DNA from: Sparassis latifolia
Lineage: Eukaryota > Basidiomycota > Agaricomycetes > Polyporales > Sparassidaceae
Direction of reading: 5' to 3'
DNA length: 64,000 nt
Assembly: GCA_018466975.1 (NCBI GenBank)
Contig: CM031563.1
Coordinates: 1,054,001 to 1,118,000, forward strand
Shown here: piece by piece, positions 45,651 through 56,723 of the stretch
Numbering within the stretch: position 1 is the stretch's first letter
Layout: each line of letters begins with the position of its first letter
Made by a program: the position numbers and the translations under genes
The notes under the pieces: generated by a model
Told to the model about the DNA's origin: nothing
The model's database searches: none
What the model saw: the letters and a program-made list of their open reading frames with translations, nothing else

Positions 45651-47390
45651 CTAATTTACCTCTGCATCTTCCCATCGAAGGTCATCGCGAGGGACCTCCA
45701 GATCTGGCCTCGAGTAGCGATACATATCAGCTATTTCCACGAACGTCGATGCTTCCGACACCTGACGACCATGGCCTGGTCCCATGGTTTCGAACTTCAT
45801 ACCAACTGACGGGTCGTGCGAAGGCGGCCTGAGTGTTGGACTCGATTCAAATGAGGCCTGAGACCATCGAGACGCCATCGAGGCAGTTGTCATCCGCTTC
45901 TCCGAAACGACAATATCCGAGTCTGCTGCCTTCTCATCTTCTTCATCACCGACTTCGTACGTTCCCAATTCTAAATCCGGATCCTGTATTGGAAGTGCGG
46001 GTGTTGGAGCATCTTTCCCCACGGAACGCGTGCGCCTCCGCTTGACGAAGAAATACAGCAAAACGAGCAGGATAACAACTCCAAGGATGGTGCCAAGAAC
46101 TGCTCCAACTACAGCACCTTGGGACATGCCGGGTGCAGGCTTCATGGAACTAGGTACCATCGTCAACAGAGACGGTAGATTAAAGTGAGGAGACCGTCAT
46201 ACACATTGTTGTTGGGTTGGGTAGGTCCAGTGTTGAAACCGTCACCATCTTGTCCTGTACCAGACGGATTGGGACTGCTTGAAGTGGGAACACTAGAGCC
46301 AGTCATACCGGCGACGTTTCCACTACTGGTGACACTTGCCTCCGAACTATTGGACGCCGTATACACAGTTACGTAGTCAACGTCCACGTAGTGTCCTGTG
46401 TTGTTTTGTCCGGAGTTACCAGTTACCACGAGACAGTGCATTCCAGCGCCTAGATTCTCTGCGGAGAACTGCGCGAAGACCAGAATTAAGAGAATTCGTC
46501 ACTATGTATTCAACAGATTGATACACCGACCAGTAATGTCTGATGAAAGACGTCAGTGTGTGTGCGATCAAACCACTTCACTGTTGGAGACGTGCCTGCG
46601 CATGCAACTGCCGTACGAAGCCATCGGCCCCTCCATTGATGATCTGAGAGATGTGACCGTTCAAGGTAACGGTGTAGTTTCCATGTTGGGGTGAAACAGT
46701 CCCGTATACAGCGACACCATCACCCGAGAAGGAGAGTGACGCCTGAGCCCCGCCTGCATCAGAATAACTGCACTACACGTATTAGCGTGGAGACTGTAGT
46801 AAGAGGACACAACACTCACTGCAGTGTATTGTTGTAGAACTGCGAATCGTCGACTAGAGCCCACCTAACGGATGGCGTATACGTGAAGCGCGAGCTCGAG
46901 TCGTCGATATTTGTAGTGATCACAGAATCTCTGAGCTGCGTCAGGATCCGATGCCTCAGGAAAGAGCGGTGGCATACCCAGTTGAGCCTATCTGCGTTTC
47001 AAGAACAAGGGAGTCGATGTCCATTGGACCAGTTCCAGCATTGCGCAAGACAACATTATGTTGACCCATAGGTAAATTCGAGGTGCCACCCAGGAATTGC
47101 CCCACCGTAGAATTAGCAGCTGTAGCATTCGTGTGAGCGACGACATTGTTGTCAACCAAGACGGTGTAGGAGCCATAATCAGGCCTTCGAGCGCCGTACA
47201 ACCAGATGCCGGTCCCATTGAACGCAAACTCTGCATACGCGCCACCAACAGATGTCGCATGGAATGAGGATTGAGCGTAGAAAGCAGCTAGTGTGTCATT
47301 TGCGGGAGTGTCAATCCACGCATTAAGAGGGAAGTAAGTAATTAAAGGAGAGCTGTCGTCAACTGCGTGCACCTTTAGTGGCGGTATCAT
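45651..47390 (-). CDS. Cell-surface single-pass protein with two jelly-roll-like domains
   Basis: The extracellular part contains two related beta-sandwich units. The first reads AEFAFNGTGIWLYGARRPDY, GSYTVLVDNNVVAHTNATAA and GQHNVVLRNAGTGPMDIDSL. The second reads ASLSFSGDGVAVYGTVSPQH, GNYTVTLNGHISQ and GMHCLVVTGNSGQNNTGHYV, then VDVDYVTVYTA. A Ser/Thr/Pro-rich linker precedes the transmembrane helix GAVVGAVLGTILGVVILLVL. The basic stop-transfer KRRRTR and a cytosolic tail ending DDLRWEDAEVN follow. Many basidiomycetes carry this arrangement; ligand and role are unknown. The ATG at 47390 gives no signal peptide, so the true first exon is probably further upstream (47400-47560), where a hydrophobic LLFLFLSWVAGSTIE frame exists. 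Confidence 0.72.
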
Positions 47391-47399
47391 GCGCGGATG

Positions 47400-47972
47400 T
47401 CATAGAGCTAACCTGAAATATTAAAAGCAGCCATCAAGGCTCAATGGTAGAACCAGCAACCCAAGAAAGAAAAAGAAACAGAAGGCTCTCGCAGAGAAGA
47501 AAGTCGTAAATCAGCACGTAGGTCGGAGAGACGCCGTGTTAGTGCTCTGGCTCTTATGCATAGTCATTGAGAAATCATCACGTCTCCCTCCACACAGCCA
47601 CGACAGAATGCAGCCCAAGGTATGTTTCAGGTTGATGCTTGTGATGCGGCAGGCACGCAGACGTCAGAGAGCAAAAAGTGCTGATACCTCCTGGTATTTT
47701 GTGGCTACGTCTCCGACAGCTCGACCTACCGATCCCCAAATTTCCAAAGTACGGGCAAGCATGAAATAGTTTTGCATGGACATTCAGATTCAGACAAACT
47801 GAGTCGTGTGAGAGATGATTAATGATTCACGTTGCCATTTCTGTCGCCTCGACAACTTGTCGACAACATCGCCAAACAAGTCACAAGCGCCTGGAATTTG
47901 GCTGCTTCTCTGCTTTCCTGGATTTGCACTTTGAAGCTTGGATTCATCATCTGTCTTTGTTGCAGTGCATAA
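47400..47972. other. Divergent intergenic region
   Basis: About 570 bases between two outward-facing genes. The part nearest 47400-47560 may contain the missing signal-peptide exon of the minus-strand gene. The remainder looks like promoter sequence. Confidence 0.45.
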
Positions 47973-50900
47973 ATGCCTCCTGAGAAAGCCAAAGCCAAGA
48001 CCGCCCATTCCACTTCTCGCGATCTTGTACCGGTTGGCCCAAGGCATCTCTCTGCGAAGAATCAGACCAAGCGAGACGAAAACGGGGACAAACCGACCAC
48101 AGCTCGCGCACTTGTTCTTCGCAATGGAAAATATGGCGCGCGTGGTACGGGAGAGTTAATGGCCATGGGGAAGATGAGTGGTCGAGAGAAGCTTGACCTA
48201 TTGGCCGGTAAGCTCTGGTCGAGCAATACGCCCCTAGCTTACCGCAATATTTTCCCAGAGGATCTCATTGAACGCTCGAAGAAAGCGCTGGGCACCCCAT
48301 TTAGGCTCGAGCGATGCATCAACATGGGTGATTCTCAGCTCAGCGGTACGCATATCGTCATCCGGTTCCACATATACTGCTACTTAACGGCGCTGGATCC
48401 TAGCGCAACTCGACGATATCAGCAACTTGCAAGACCCTGATTTGTTTTACGACAAAATTAAGACCGAGGTGTTGGCCCGTGAGCCGCGGTTGGGGAAGGA
48501 TGTACCTGATCCTCTACGAAGCCGCGATAAGGTTGTCCCAGTTGTAGCATCCAGGTGCGGCTGTTATGTCAGACATACAAGCCACAGGAGTGCTAGACAA
48601 TTATCTGTTTTCTGTGTGCTCATTCAGGATTCACAATGCATACATGATGGCAGCTGCCTGGAGGCTGGTGGTAGAAACATTGAGTGACTTGGCCGAGGAG
48701 GGACTTGAGGACAGTCCCGTCAAATCTCAGCTGAAGAAGAGTGCTGGCTTCAGAGGCCGATATCTTGTTCTCTATGACATCGTCAACACACTTGCTCAAG
48801 CCGCTCAAGCGAAGTTTGCGCTTCTGGCTACTACAGCACGTATGCAGCCTATTCACCGATATTGCTGGTGACTTACCCCCATGTCAGCCCATTACGAGCA
48901 ATACTTCAAAGTTCAAGTAGCGGACGGTAAGCGTGAGTATATTTTTGACTGGGATGGTTTGAAGGCGGTGCACAAGTCCTTCCTCGATTCCATAATTGTC
49001 GAGCTATGTCTTCCGGAATCAGCTATCCCTAGGCAGGTCTTGTATCAGATATTGCACGAAGCAATTGAAGAATCTCCTCGTGATGCAAAGCTATTTCCTC
49101 AGGCGGTCTGGGATGCAGTCGGAGATCTTTCAGTAGGTATTTCCAAGCGTAGCCCGTGGCTTGTGAAGTGGGTTGTTTGTACGGTCCTCATTCCGATATC
49201 GTTCTTTAGGTGATTGTGCAGCTCCTAGAGATGCTGGAGAGCCCGTTGCTCGGTCCTGAAGGGGAAACGTGGAAGAAGGAGACGCGCAAGATGCCTGAGG
49301 AGTTTGAGGATTGGGCGGATGCTCAAATTTTCTCTGCAAGGGCTTCCGAGAAATACGCGAACTACGCGGACATGATATTTCCTCTGGAGAAAACTAAAAG
49401 TCGCCATGTTCTGGACAATATGTGGAGGCAGGTGGACAGGGTGAGTGAGTCTGATCAGTTCCACTATCATAGCTCTGATGAACAGTTGCTCTGGCGCAAC
49501 TATTAGAACTACGAAGCCGTTTGCGGCATGGATGTTGATTCCTTGTGGCAGTTGAAAGACATCCGACATCGGGCTCCTCAGTGGCATGCAGTCAGATTTT
49601 CTGGTAACAGCAAGTCTTACGACTCCGATTCTGATGGCGGTCGCCCTAAATCCAAGGGTAGTAGAGGCATGGGCTCGAAGGGTCGCAGACTTCCCGCTAT
49701 CATGAACGGGCCCGCGGACGATAGCGATGCAGATATGCCGGATTTGCAATCTGTTTCTGACTCTTCGAGCGAGTACCAGAGTGAGAGTGATGATGACGAG
49801 GACGAATACGACGAGGATGAAGACGAATCTGGGGGGTCGGAAGACGGATACGACACCGACGAGGAGGATGCTCTTCGTGATATGTTGCGGGAAGCTATGG
49901 ATACTGCTGCAGCCACTCCGGATTTCTTCGACCCTAAGAGTCCTGCTCCGGAGTTTGAAGCATTGGCTGAGGAAAGGAAGGGCAACCCATTTCTGAAGTT
50001 GTTGGGTTCTCTCAGAGGTATGTATGACGGAATGACTGCAGATGTCCTTGCGTTATACTCTGGCCGTGTTAGGTCGCATGTTCTCCTCCAATCCGACTTT
50101 GAAGACTACTCCTCGCACCGAACCTCGACACCCATTCGCACCAGGAAAGACGGGCGCTGTTCCACGGCCTACTCCCGTCCCACCGTCACCCGCGCGTAAG
50201 CATCCTTTCATTTAGATTAGCGTCGTTACTCATTTATACTTATTTACCAATAGCATCACCGAAGAGTCGAAAGGCAACGGTGGAGGCCGTAGAAGATGAA
50301 GAGGAACTGGCCGCCGCCGCGAAGAAAAAGAAAAAGAAGCCCAAGAAGAAGAAGAAATCGGCTACCGCGGCTGCTGGGCAGGAACCTGTGGACGTGGCAA
50401 ATGGTGCGGCAACAGAGCCCACGTCTGTCCAAGCACCGCCGGTCATTGTGACCCCACCTACGCAAGCGAGTAAAGCGAACGGCCAAGCCAATACACCGTC
50501 GTCTACAAAGAAATTCAATGCCCCGAAAACACCTGCGAAACCTCCTGCTGTCAATGCCTCGACCACATCACTGCCTCACGTTCCACTTTCTCATGTTCAA
50601 ACTGCGCAGTCAGCGCACTCCTACCTCACGAGGGAAGGTCTCATGAACCAGAAGGCCAAGGTTAAAGCCAAGCGGGATCCCCTGACTCCCGTCCCAGAGA
50701 AGAAGGGCCTATTCAGCCGGTTTAGGAAAGACAAATCTAAGGACAAGGAAAAAGATGCGGAGGCGGAGGAGTCGAAGAAGGGCAGCAAGTTTAGTTTCTT
50801 CTCGCGGTTGACCAAGCGGGCAAGGGAAGACATGCACAAGTTATTGGGTACCTCCGAGGACGAAACAAAGGGTATTCAGCCGATGAAGTGGGAGAGCTTC

Positions 50901-51270
50901 TTGAAGGTCAGCGATCTGTTCAGCTGTCGCTAAAATATTGATAGCAGAATGTTAAGCAGCTCATGCGTGAAATGGGTTTTGAATATGATCCGAGTACCGC
51001 CGGTTCTAGCGTCCGCTTCGACCCTCCAGATCCTCGAGATGTGGTGAGTGATTGTAGTTTCTTCGTTATCTGCGCAGCGATGAACTCTTTTGTTAGCCCA
51101 TCACATTTCACAGGCGTGAGTACAAATTTTCAAAGAAATATTCTACCTGATACTGACTCCACTTGGCTGTAGCACACCCCGACCCCACGCTCTATCCCAT
51201 ATTACTGAAAGAGTTCAGCAAGAAACTGAAGCGACAGTACGGATGGTGCGAAGAGGATTTCTACCGCTGA
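47973..51270 (+). CDS. Large uncharacterised protein with acidic and lysine-rich tracts and HicA-fold-like C-terminus
   Basis: The start is MPPEKAKAKTAHSTSRDLVP. The N-terminal half is helical: KMSGREKLDLLAGKLWSSNT, NLQDPDLFYDKIKTEVLARE, then AGFRGRYLVLYDIVNTLAQA and DAKLFPQAVWDAVGDLS. A very acidic tract (SESDDDEDEYDEDEDESGGS, near 49788-49850) follows. A lysine block (AAKKKKKKPKKKKKSA, near 50325) looks like a nuclear localisation signal. The C-terminus (50880-51270) is spliced as MKWESFLKLMREMGFEYDPS, SSVRFDPPDPRDV, ITFHRPHPDPTLYPIL, LKEFSKKLKRQYGW. Its order (helix, strand with SSVRF, PHP before a final helix) resembles the HicA/dsRNA-binding-like fold. Known HicA proteins bind RNA in bacteria; the likeness here is by eye. 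Function unknown, probably nuclear. Confidence 0.72.
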
Positions 51271-51842
51271 GCTAATATCTCTGTGGCGCGGTATTGCATG
51301 ACGTTCTGAGCACATATTGTAACCAGATGTTGTCTAAACTTATCGTAGTGTGCTCGCCGACTGTTGATAGTGTTATCACATCAATTCTCCTCTCTCTGAG
51401 CTTTCAGAACTGGTCCGCTAATTGCGGGAAACCTTTTGTCCACGCATTCGTATCGAGAAATTCTTTACGATCGACTTGTCAAAATTGATGATGAGCTCGA
51501 GGCTCAGAAGCCTTACTGTACTAGGATTTCTTATCTGTGTATACTGTACGTGGGGTATCGGTATACGCAGCACCTACATTACGACTTGTCCTTATATTAA
51601 AATTACGTAGACTGCAATCTTGTTCTGTCGGGCCTTTCCGATCAATTGATGTACAATAATCTCACTGAAGAAGTTCTGCTCACACTGCACGACATTTTGA
51701 TTGCGAATAGCACCCTGGTATGCAGACAGAGCAAGGTTTGACGTATCAGGTCGCTCAGGCATGGAAGGGGTCAGGAAGGGGTCAGCATCGTCGAGTAAAC
51801 TCGTAGCTGTTGCGTAGCTTCCGTCGAAGAAAGGGACCAAAA
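51271..51842. other. Convergent intergenic region
   Basis: About 570 bases between two convergent stops. An 84-codon minus frame at 51592-51846 directly abuts the next gene's stop in another frame and has no family features. No gene called. Confidence 0.5.
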
Positions 51843-52709
51843 TCATACTTGGAATATGGGCCTGCCACGCCAGTCGACCAAGTGTCCCGTACGAACATCA
51901 ACGTAGTTCGCGTAGTGTTCAGGGGGAAAGCCGAAGAAGCGACGAACACGTTCGCCTACAGTGGGGCCTGGCTGAAAGTGAGTTAGTTTCGACGGTATTA
52001 TTATAGAGTATTCGAGGCGAGTACATACGTGGCGAGCTCGCAGTGGCTCGTTCAGGTTGACCACATAGGGACTGCGGTTATGATAGTGTTGCCCCGATGT
52101 GTGGTTCCCTGAATGATGGTGATGCGGTGGGAATATCAGATGATCTGTGCCGACAGCCGGATGTGTGTCGACATAGTGGTGGCCACTTCCATGCTGGATG
52201 GATGTCGGTTTCAGTTTTACTAGGAAAGGGAGGAGCGTAAAAGCGATACCTGCCGAGACGGGTCACTGAGGTTTATAACTTGCGGAACGGTTGAAGAGGC
52301 ATAGTGATGACGACCCGAAGAGTGGGGATTCCCCCGAGAATAGTACGTCGGCGTGGCTGTATTGTACTGTGAATGGTGCTGCAACGGAACACGGAACGAC
52401 GATAAGTTTCAATCGACATCAGCACCCAACATCATGACTCACATTATTCCCTTGGTCATAGTTCAAGGGGTAGTTATAAGCCGGAACTGAATAGGATCCT
52501 GCGGGAACTCTGCTACCGTGTTGATAGCCAACAGGCCGAGAGTAAGAGCGATGGGAATGGTGAGAGTGACCATGCTCGCTCTCGGCGCGACGGTGAGCCT
52601 CGCCCGGCAGGTGGGTAGAACCATGGGAGGGTTCACCATACGCGGTATGTCCGGTCGACGGCAGTAGCGGGGGAGGGTAGGGGCAATACGCTGCTGGGTG
52701 ATAGTTCAT
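51843..52709 (-). CDS. Tyr/His/Pro-rich protein with a conserved short C-terminal motif
   Basis: The start is MNYHPAAYCPYPPPLLPSTG. The body is rich in His, Tyr, Ser and Pro (ESEHGHSHHSHRSYSRP, SGRHHYASSTVPQVI, FPPHHHHSGNHTSGQHYHN). The end is a compact conserved-looking block: NLNEPLRARH, then GPTVGERVRRFFGFPPEHY, ANYVDVRTGHLVDWRGRPIF and a final QV. I recall similar endings on other Agaricomycete low-complexity proteins. Four exons are likely (introns near 51972-52030, 52195-52250 and 52380-52440). Function unknown. Confidence 0.65.
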
Positions 52710-53757
52710 GAGCACGGTGTGGCACAGGTAAAGTGCAAGGGCGAGTTTTCTGCCACTCACCTCGGTACTCTTTCATGACTGTGTCGGTGAGCGTTCGAAC
52801 TAGCCCAGACCTAACTGGACTCTGTTTGCGGCCGATCTGGCTGTGTTACGTGTACGCTCGCTCCAAGTTCATGAGTCGAGGAAGACTAACTATGGATACA
52901 TTGCGTGGGCCACTGGATGACACCATTATTATAACATGGCACAGAGGCTTACCTCCCAATGAGCCGCAGTGTCCGTGAGAGACAAATGGCTTATAACTTG
53001 CTTAGACGTACATTCATCATTTTAGCCAGGAAAAGCACATACAATCGAATCGTGAGCTCGGCCAAACTATCCTCATAAGAACAGCCGCAGTATTCTGGAA
53101 GAAGGCTGTAACACGCCAATCGACGGACAAGCTCGAACGAGGGTGGTTGTACGTGGCAGTTTTGGAGTCAGAACAACGGACAATGAATTGATCCAAGTCC
53201 TCAGAAATAGTTTGACATCTAAGGGCAGAACGTCGAGCAATATATGCATCACGAGGTATCAAATTACTGTGGTGTACAAAAAAATACAGCAGTGTCTATG
53301 AGATAAATGTCAACGAGATGAGTTGCTGATCAGGGGACAAACTCACAGTGCTACATGACAACCTATGAGGGACGATGTACCTTAGTCGATAGCCACAAAC
53401 AAAAACAACTGGAAAGCCACCCACAGCAATGAAGAACAACGAAGATATCGACATTAACTAGTAATACAGGACTGTAGTACGACAGGAAAGGCTCAGAAAT
53501 TGAGGTCCGAGACGCCTACATTAGCGCCTGTCCGTACGGAAAAGCACATCAGCTTCTGCTTGGTTGGATACATGATTAAATGAAGGGAGAAAGTGCACGC
53601 ACGCAAGTAATTCTGTCCAAAGCGATGACAAACCCGACGGTGACCTCCAGGACATGATGTGTGAGCTCGACATGTGCATTCTGATACCTCCCCAGGGAGC
53701 GAACCAAACGTCAATTTTTGACGACGGATCGTCGCAGTGGTATGCATGGCCGCAGGA
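52710..53757. other. Intergenic region between the two low-complexity genes
   Basis: About 1,050 bases. Frames at 53017-53262 and 53493-53700 (minus) lack recognisable features. The second could be a downstream exon of the next gene, but no convincing splice was found. Confidence 0.4.
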
Positions 53758-54267
53758 TTATAATCGATATCCGGACTGGCCGTAGCTGGCATATGGGTAC
53801 GGAGATGGGTGATGGAATGGTGAGAGGTGGGAGAGGTGAGAGTGGTGAGAATGAATCGACTCCGTATCAGAATGCGGGTGTCCCTCGTGATGATGACGGT
53901 GCGTGTGTGAGGGCTGCAAGTAGATAGTAGTCGGAGGATTCGGAGATGGAGGGATGTACGGGTATGGCTGCTGCAAAGGATATGTCTGAGGGTACGAATA
54001 TCCTTGCGGGTATCCTTGCGGGTATCCTTGCGAGTATCCTTGCGAGTATCCTTGCGGGTATCCTTGCGGGTATGAGTATGGCTGAGGGTATGATGGATAT
54101 GCATACGCATACGGCTGCGCGTATGCATACGATGAAGGATATGTCGTCGCGAGCCCCGAGTAGGGGATGGTGGATAGAGAATATGGGTTATAGGCGGAAG
54201 AATAGCGATACGGACTCGCGAAAGACGTAGGATAGGTCGAATATGTGGTGGGATAGTAGTAACTCAT
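53758..54267 (-). CDS. Tyr-rich YPQG-repeat protein
   Basis: One uninterrupted frame of 169 residues starts MSYYYPTTYSTYPTSFASPY and ends YASYGQSGYRL. Tyrosine, proline and serine dominate. Residues near 65-93 form a tandem repeat of the tetrapeptide Y[PS]QG, seven units in a row, followed by YSYPQTYPLQQPYPYIPPSP. The second half is His-rich (HTHRHHHEGHPHSD, SIHSHHSHLSHLSPFHH). No signal peptide or transmembrane segment is seen. Composition resembles prion-like, phase-separating or adhesive sequences. It lies beside another Tyr/His-rich gene on the same strand, so the two may be diverged relatives. That it is translated is inferred from an open frame through biased sequence. Confidence 0.55.
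   Translation of the reverse strand: MSYYYPTTYSTYPTSFASPYRYSSAYNPYSLSTIPYSGLATTYPSSYAYAQPYAYAYPSYPQPYSYPQGYPQGYSQGYSQGYPQGYPQGYSYPQTYPLQQPYPYIPPSPNPPTTIYLQPSHTHRHHHEGHPHSDTESIHSHHSHLSHLSPFHHPSPYPYASYGQSGYRL
53992..54074 (-). repeat. 12-bp tandem repeat coding Y[PS]QG
   Basis: On the plus strand the unit TATCCTTGCGGG or TATCCTTGCGAG repeats head-to-tail seven times in a row with single-base variation. On the minus strand it codes YPQG or YSQG. Such arrays change copy number easily by replication slippage. Confidence 0.85.
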
Positions 54268-54517
54268 AGTTCAGATTGAGTGAGAGTGCGTGCGGCTGGG
54301 GCGCTTTATCATGGACGCGTTACGCCCAGGCCCAGTCTACCCGGTTGCCCCAGGTGTCGGTTGCCGTCTAGAACACAATCGGAGCATGAATGGGCTGGGA
54401 ACAGTGCTCCCTGAGTTCAAATATTTCAGCCCAGACAACGCCAGACTTCTTCCCAGTTATGTATCCTCATTCTAATCAATATGTGCATACCGTGTGCGCG
54501 ACCATGTTTACAGCGCC

Positions 54518-56568
54518 ATGGCTGCTCGTCCTCCACCAGCTCGTCCGCACATTGGTTTGAATCCATCCCATCGCTTCTCGTCATACTCTGCTACAGATTG
54601 GGCCGAGGATGATGCCTGGGACAGTGCCTCGGATTCAGAATCTCAGAGTTCTACTACGTGGAAACGCCCTTCCAATGCCGGATCGTCAACCACCGCTCCG
54701 AAACCAGTTCCCAAGCCAGTCCGCAATAATTCATCCACTACTCTAGCTTTCTCATATACCCATGTCCATGCTCCGAGTCCTAGCTCCTATCCGCCGAGAC
54801 AGGAATCCACCCATAAGAATGGTTGGACTATGGTCTCGAAAACGACCGCCCACCGAGGTAGTCTCGATGCCCGCGAATCGTCCAAGCCGAGCGGAGCAAA
54901 TACATACGATGATGTCGAGGGTGACATGATTATTGGTGACCTAGATCCAGAGTTATTAGAGCGCACCGCTATACCCCACCATAAACCCAGGCAAGATCAA
55001 GGTTCCATACGAGATGACGTTGAAGAAATTGTCAACGGTACACTCAGTGCCTCTCCTAGCGTTGCATTCGCCCCTCATCCAAAAGTTAGATCCATCGCAT
55101 CTCGTTCGTTCGCGCCCTGAGAAACGATCTAGTTCCCAATCCCGCTCGGCAGTAGATTCACCACCCTCCGATTCTGCTTCTGAGAAGTTGAATCGCGAAC
55201 GCTCAATACGAACGAACAAGCGCCGGAGATTCATTGACTGTATTACTTCTGAGGATGTTAACATGGGTGCGTGTCACCATAGCTCAAAAATTAAGTCCAG
55301 TATCCACATATCTTCTACTAAGCGCAACTACGGAAACTTGCATGGAACGGGGTGCCGAGCGACCTTCGGCCAGTAGCATGGCCCTTACTCCTTGTACGCG
55401 CCATACATTCGACGGCTTGCCTTGCTTGACATTGTCTGCAGGGCTATCTCCCTTTACCTGCACCTCTCCGTTCATCTACTCTTGCACGAAAGCGACAGGA
55501 ATATCAGTCGCTTGTGGAGCTTGCCTTTGCGCGAAATCGGGATGGCCTTGACCAGCAAATATGGCACCAAATTGAGATTGATGTTCCTCGTACGAGGCCA
55601 GGCATACAGTTATGGATGCAGGCTTGCACTCAGCGAGTGTGTCCCTAGAGCGTACATGTTCAGTGATATCATACTGATGGTTCGAGTCAGAGCTTGGAGC
55701 GGATACTTTATGTCTGGGCGATCCGACACCCCGCTAGCGGGTATGTACAAGGCATAAACGATCTTGCCACGCCTTTCTTCCAAGTTTTCCTGTCAGCATA
55801 CATCGGTAGGCTACTTCTTCCCCACTCTTTCAGCATCATCGTCTACAAGTTCAACAGATTCGGACCCGGAAGAGTTTGACCCGGCGCTCTTACCTGGGAA
55901 CATCTTGAACGCAATTGAAGCGGACACCTTCTGGTGTCTCTCTCGCCTACTTGATGGGATCCAGGATAACTATATTGCGACTCAGCCTGGCATTCAACGA
56001 AGCGTTAAACGAATGGCAGAGCTCGTGGCGCGCATTGATCGTATGTCCGGTTCAGCTCTTATTCGCGATTTCCGCTCACGGTATACTTTGGCCGTGTTGA
56101 TATGTAGCACCGCTAGCGGCACATCTAGAAGCGGAGAATGTCGAATTCATGCAATTCGCTTTCCGTTGGATGAATTGTCTCTTGATGCGAGAAATCAGTG
56201 TGCAAAATACGATCCGGATGTGGGATACCTATCTGGTGCGTAATGATCACATTCGACGACCGATAACATTCGTTGTCTGATTCTTCAACAGGCCGAAGGT
56301 CCAGATGCATTTTCGCAGTTCCATCTCTATGTCTGTTCTGCGTTTCTGGTCAGGTGGAGTAAGAAGTTGCAAGAGATGGATTTTCAGGTACCGTCAATGT
56401 GCAATACACCCACTCTCGGCTTACGCTTCATCGTAGGGCATAATCATGTTCTTGCAGTCCTTGCCCACACAAGGATGGACAGACTATGAGATAGAGATGC
56501 TGTTGAGCGAAGCATTCGTGCATTATTCGACATGGCACAATGCGCAGAGTCACTTCCACGCCAAGTAG
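54518..56568 (+). CDS. GYP1: Rab GTPase-activating protein, TBC domain (Gyp1 type)
   Basis: Gyp1 stimulates GTP hydrolysis by Ypt1/Rab1 and other Rabs at the Golgi. The start MAARPPPARPHIGLNPSHRF leads to a disordered Ser-rich N-terminus with an acidic DWAEDDAWDSASDSES. The TBC domain begins LRKLAWNGVPSDLRPVAWPL (near 55345) and shows IEIDVPRTRPGIQLW with the arginine finger. RILYVWAIRHPASGYVQGIN carries the glutamine finger. The remainder is ADTFWCLSRLLDGIQDNYIA, LVARIDAPLAAHLEAENVEF, FAFRWMNCLLMREIS and TIRMWDTYLAEGPDAFSQFH. About eight short introns interrupt the domain. The end is HNAQSHFHAK. The arginine and glutamine fingers are intact, so it should be active. Confidence 0.93.
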
Positions 56569-56723
56569 GTTTTATGCGAGTGGACGTATTGATACCACTT
56601 CTTGCGTTTGGACGGTCGGTGTAAGCTGTCACGTAGACCACCTATTTATTCATCACACTCACGAACCCGGAGTCCGCGGCGCATGTATCAATCATATGCA
56701 TATAACATGTGTATGAACATCTA

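Noticed and set aside
53946..54230. Plus-strand frame with repeated ILAGILAS pattern
   Set aside because: It is the reverse reading of the 12-bp YPQG repeat. The hydrophobic repeat is a by-product of the array.
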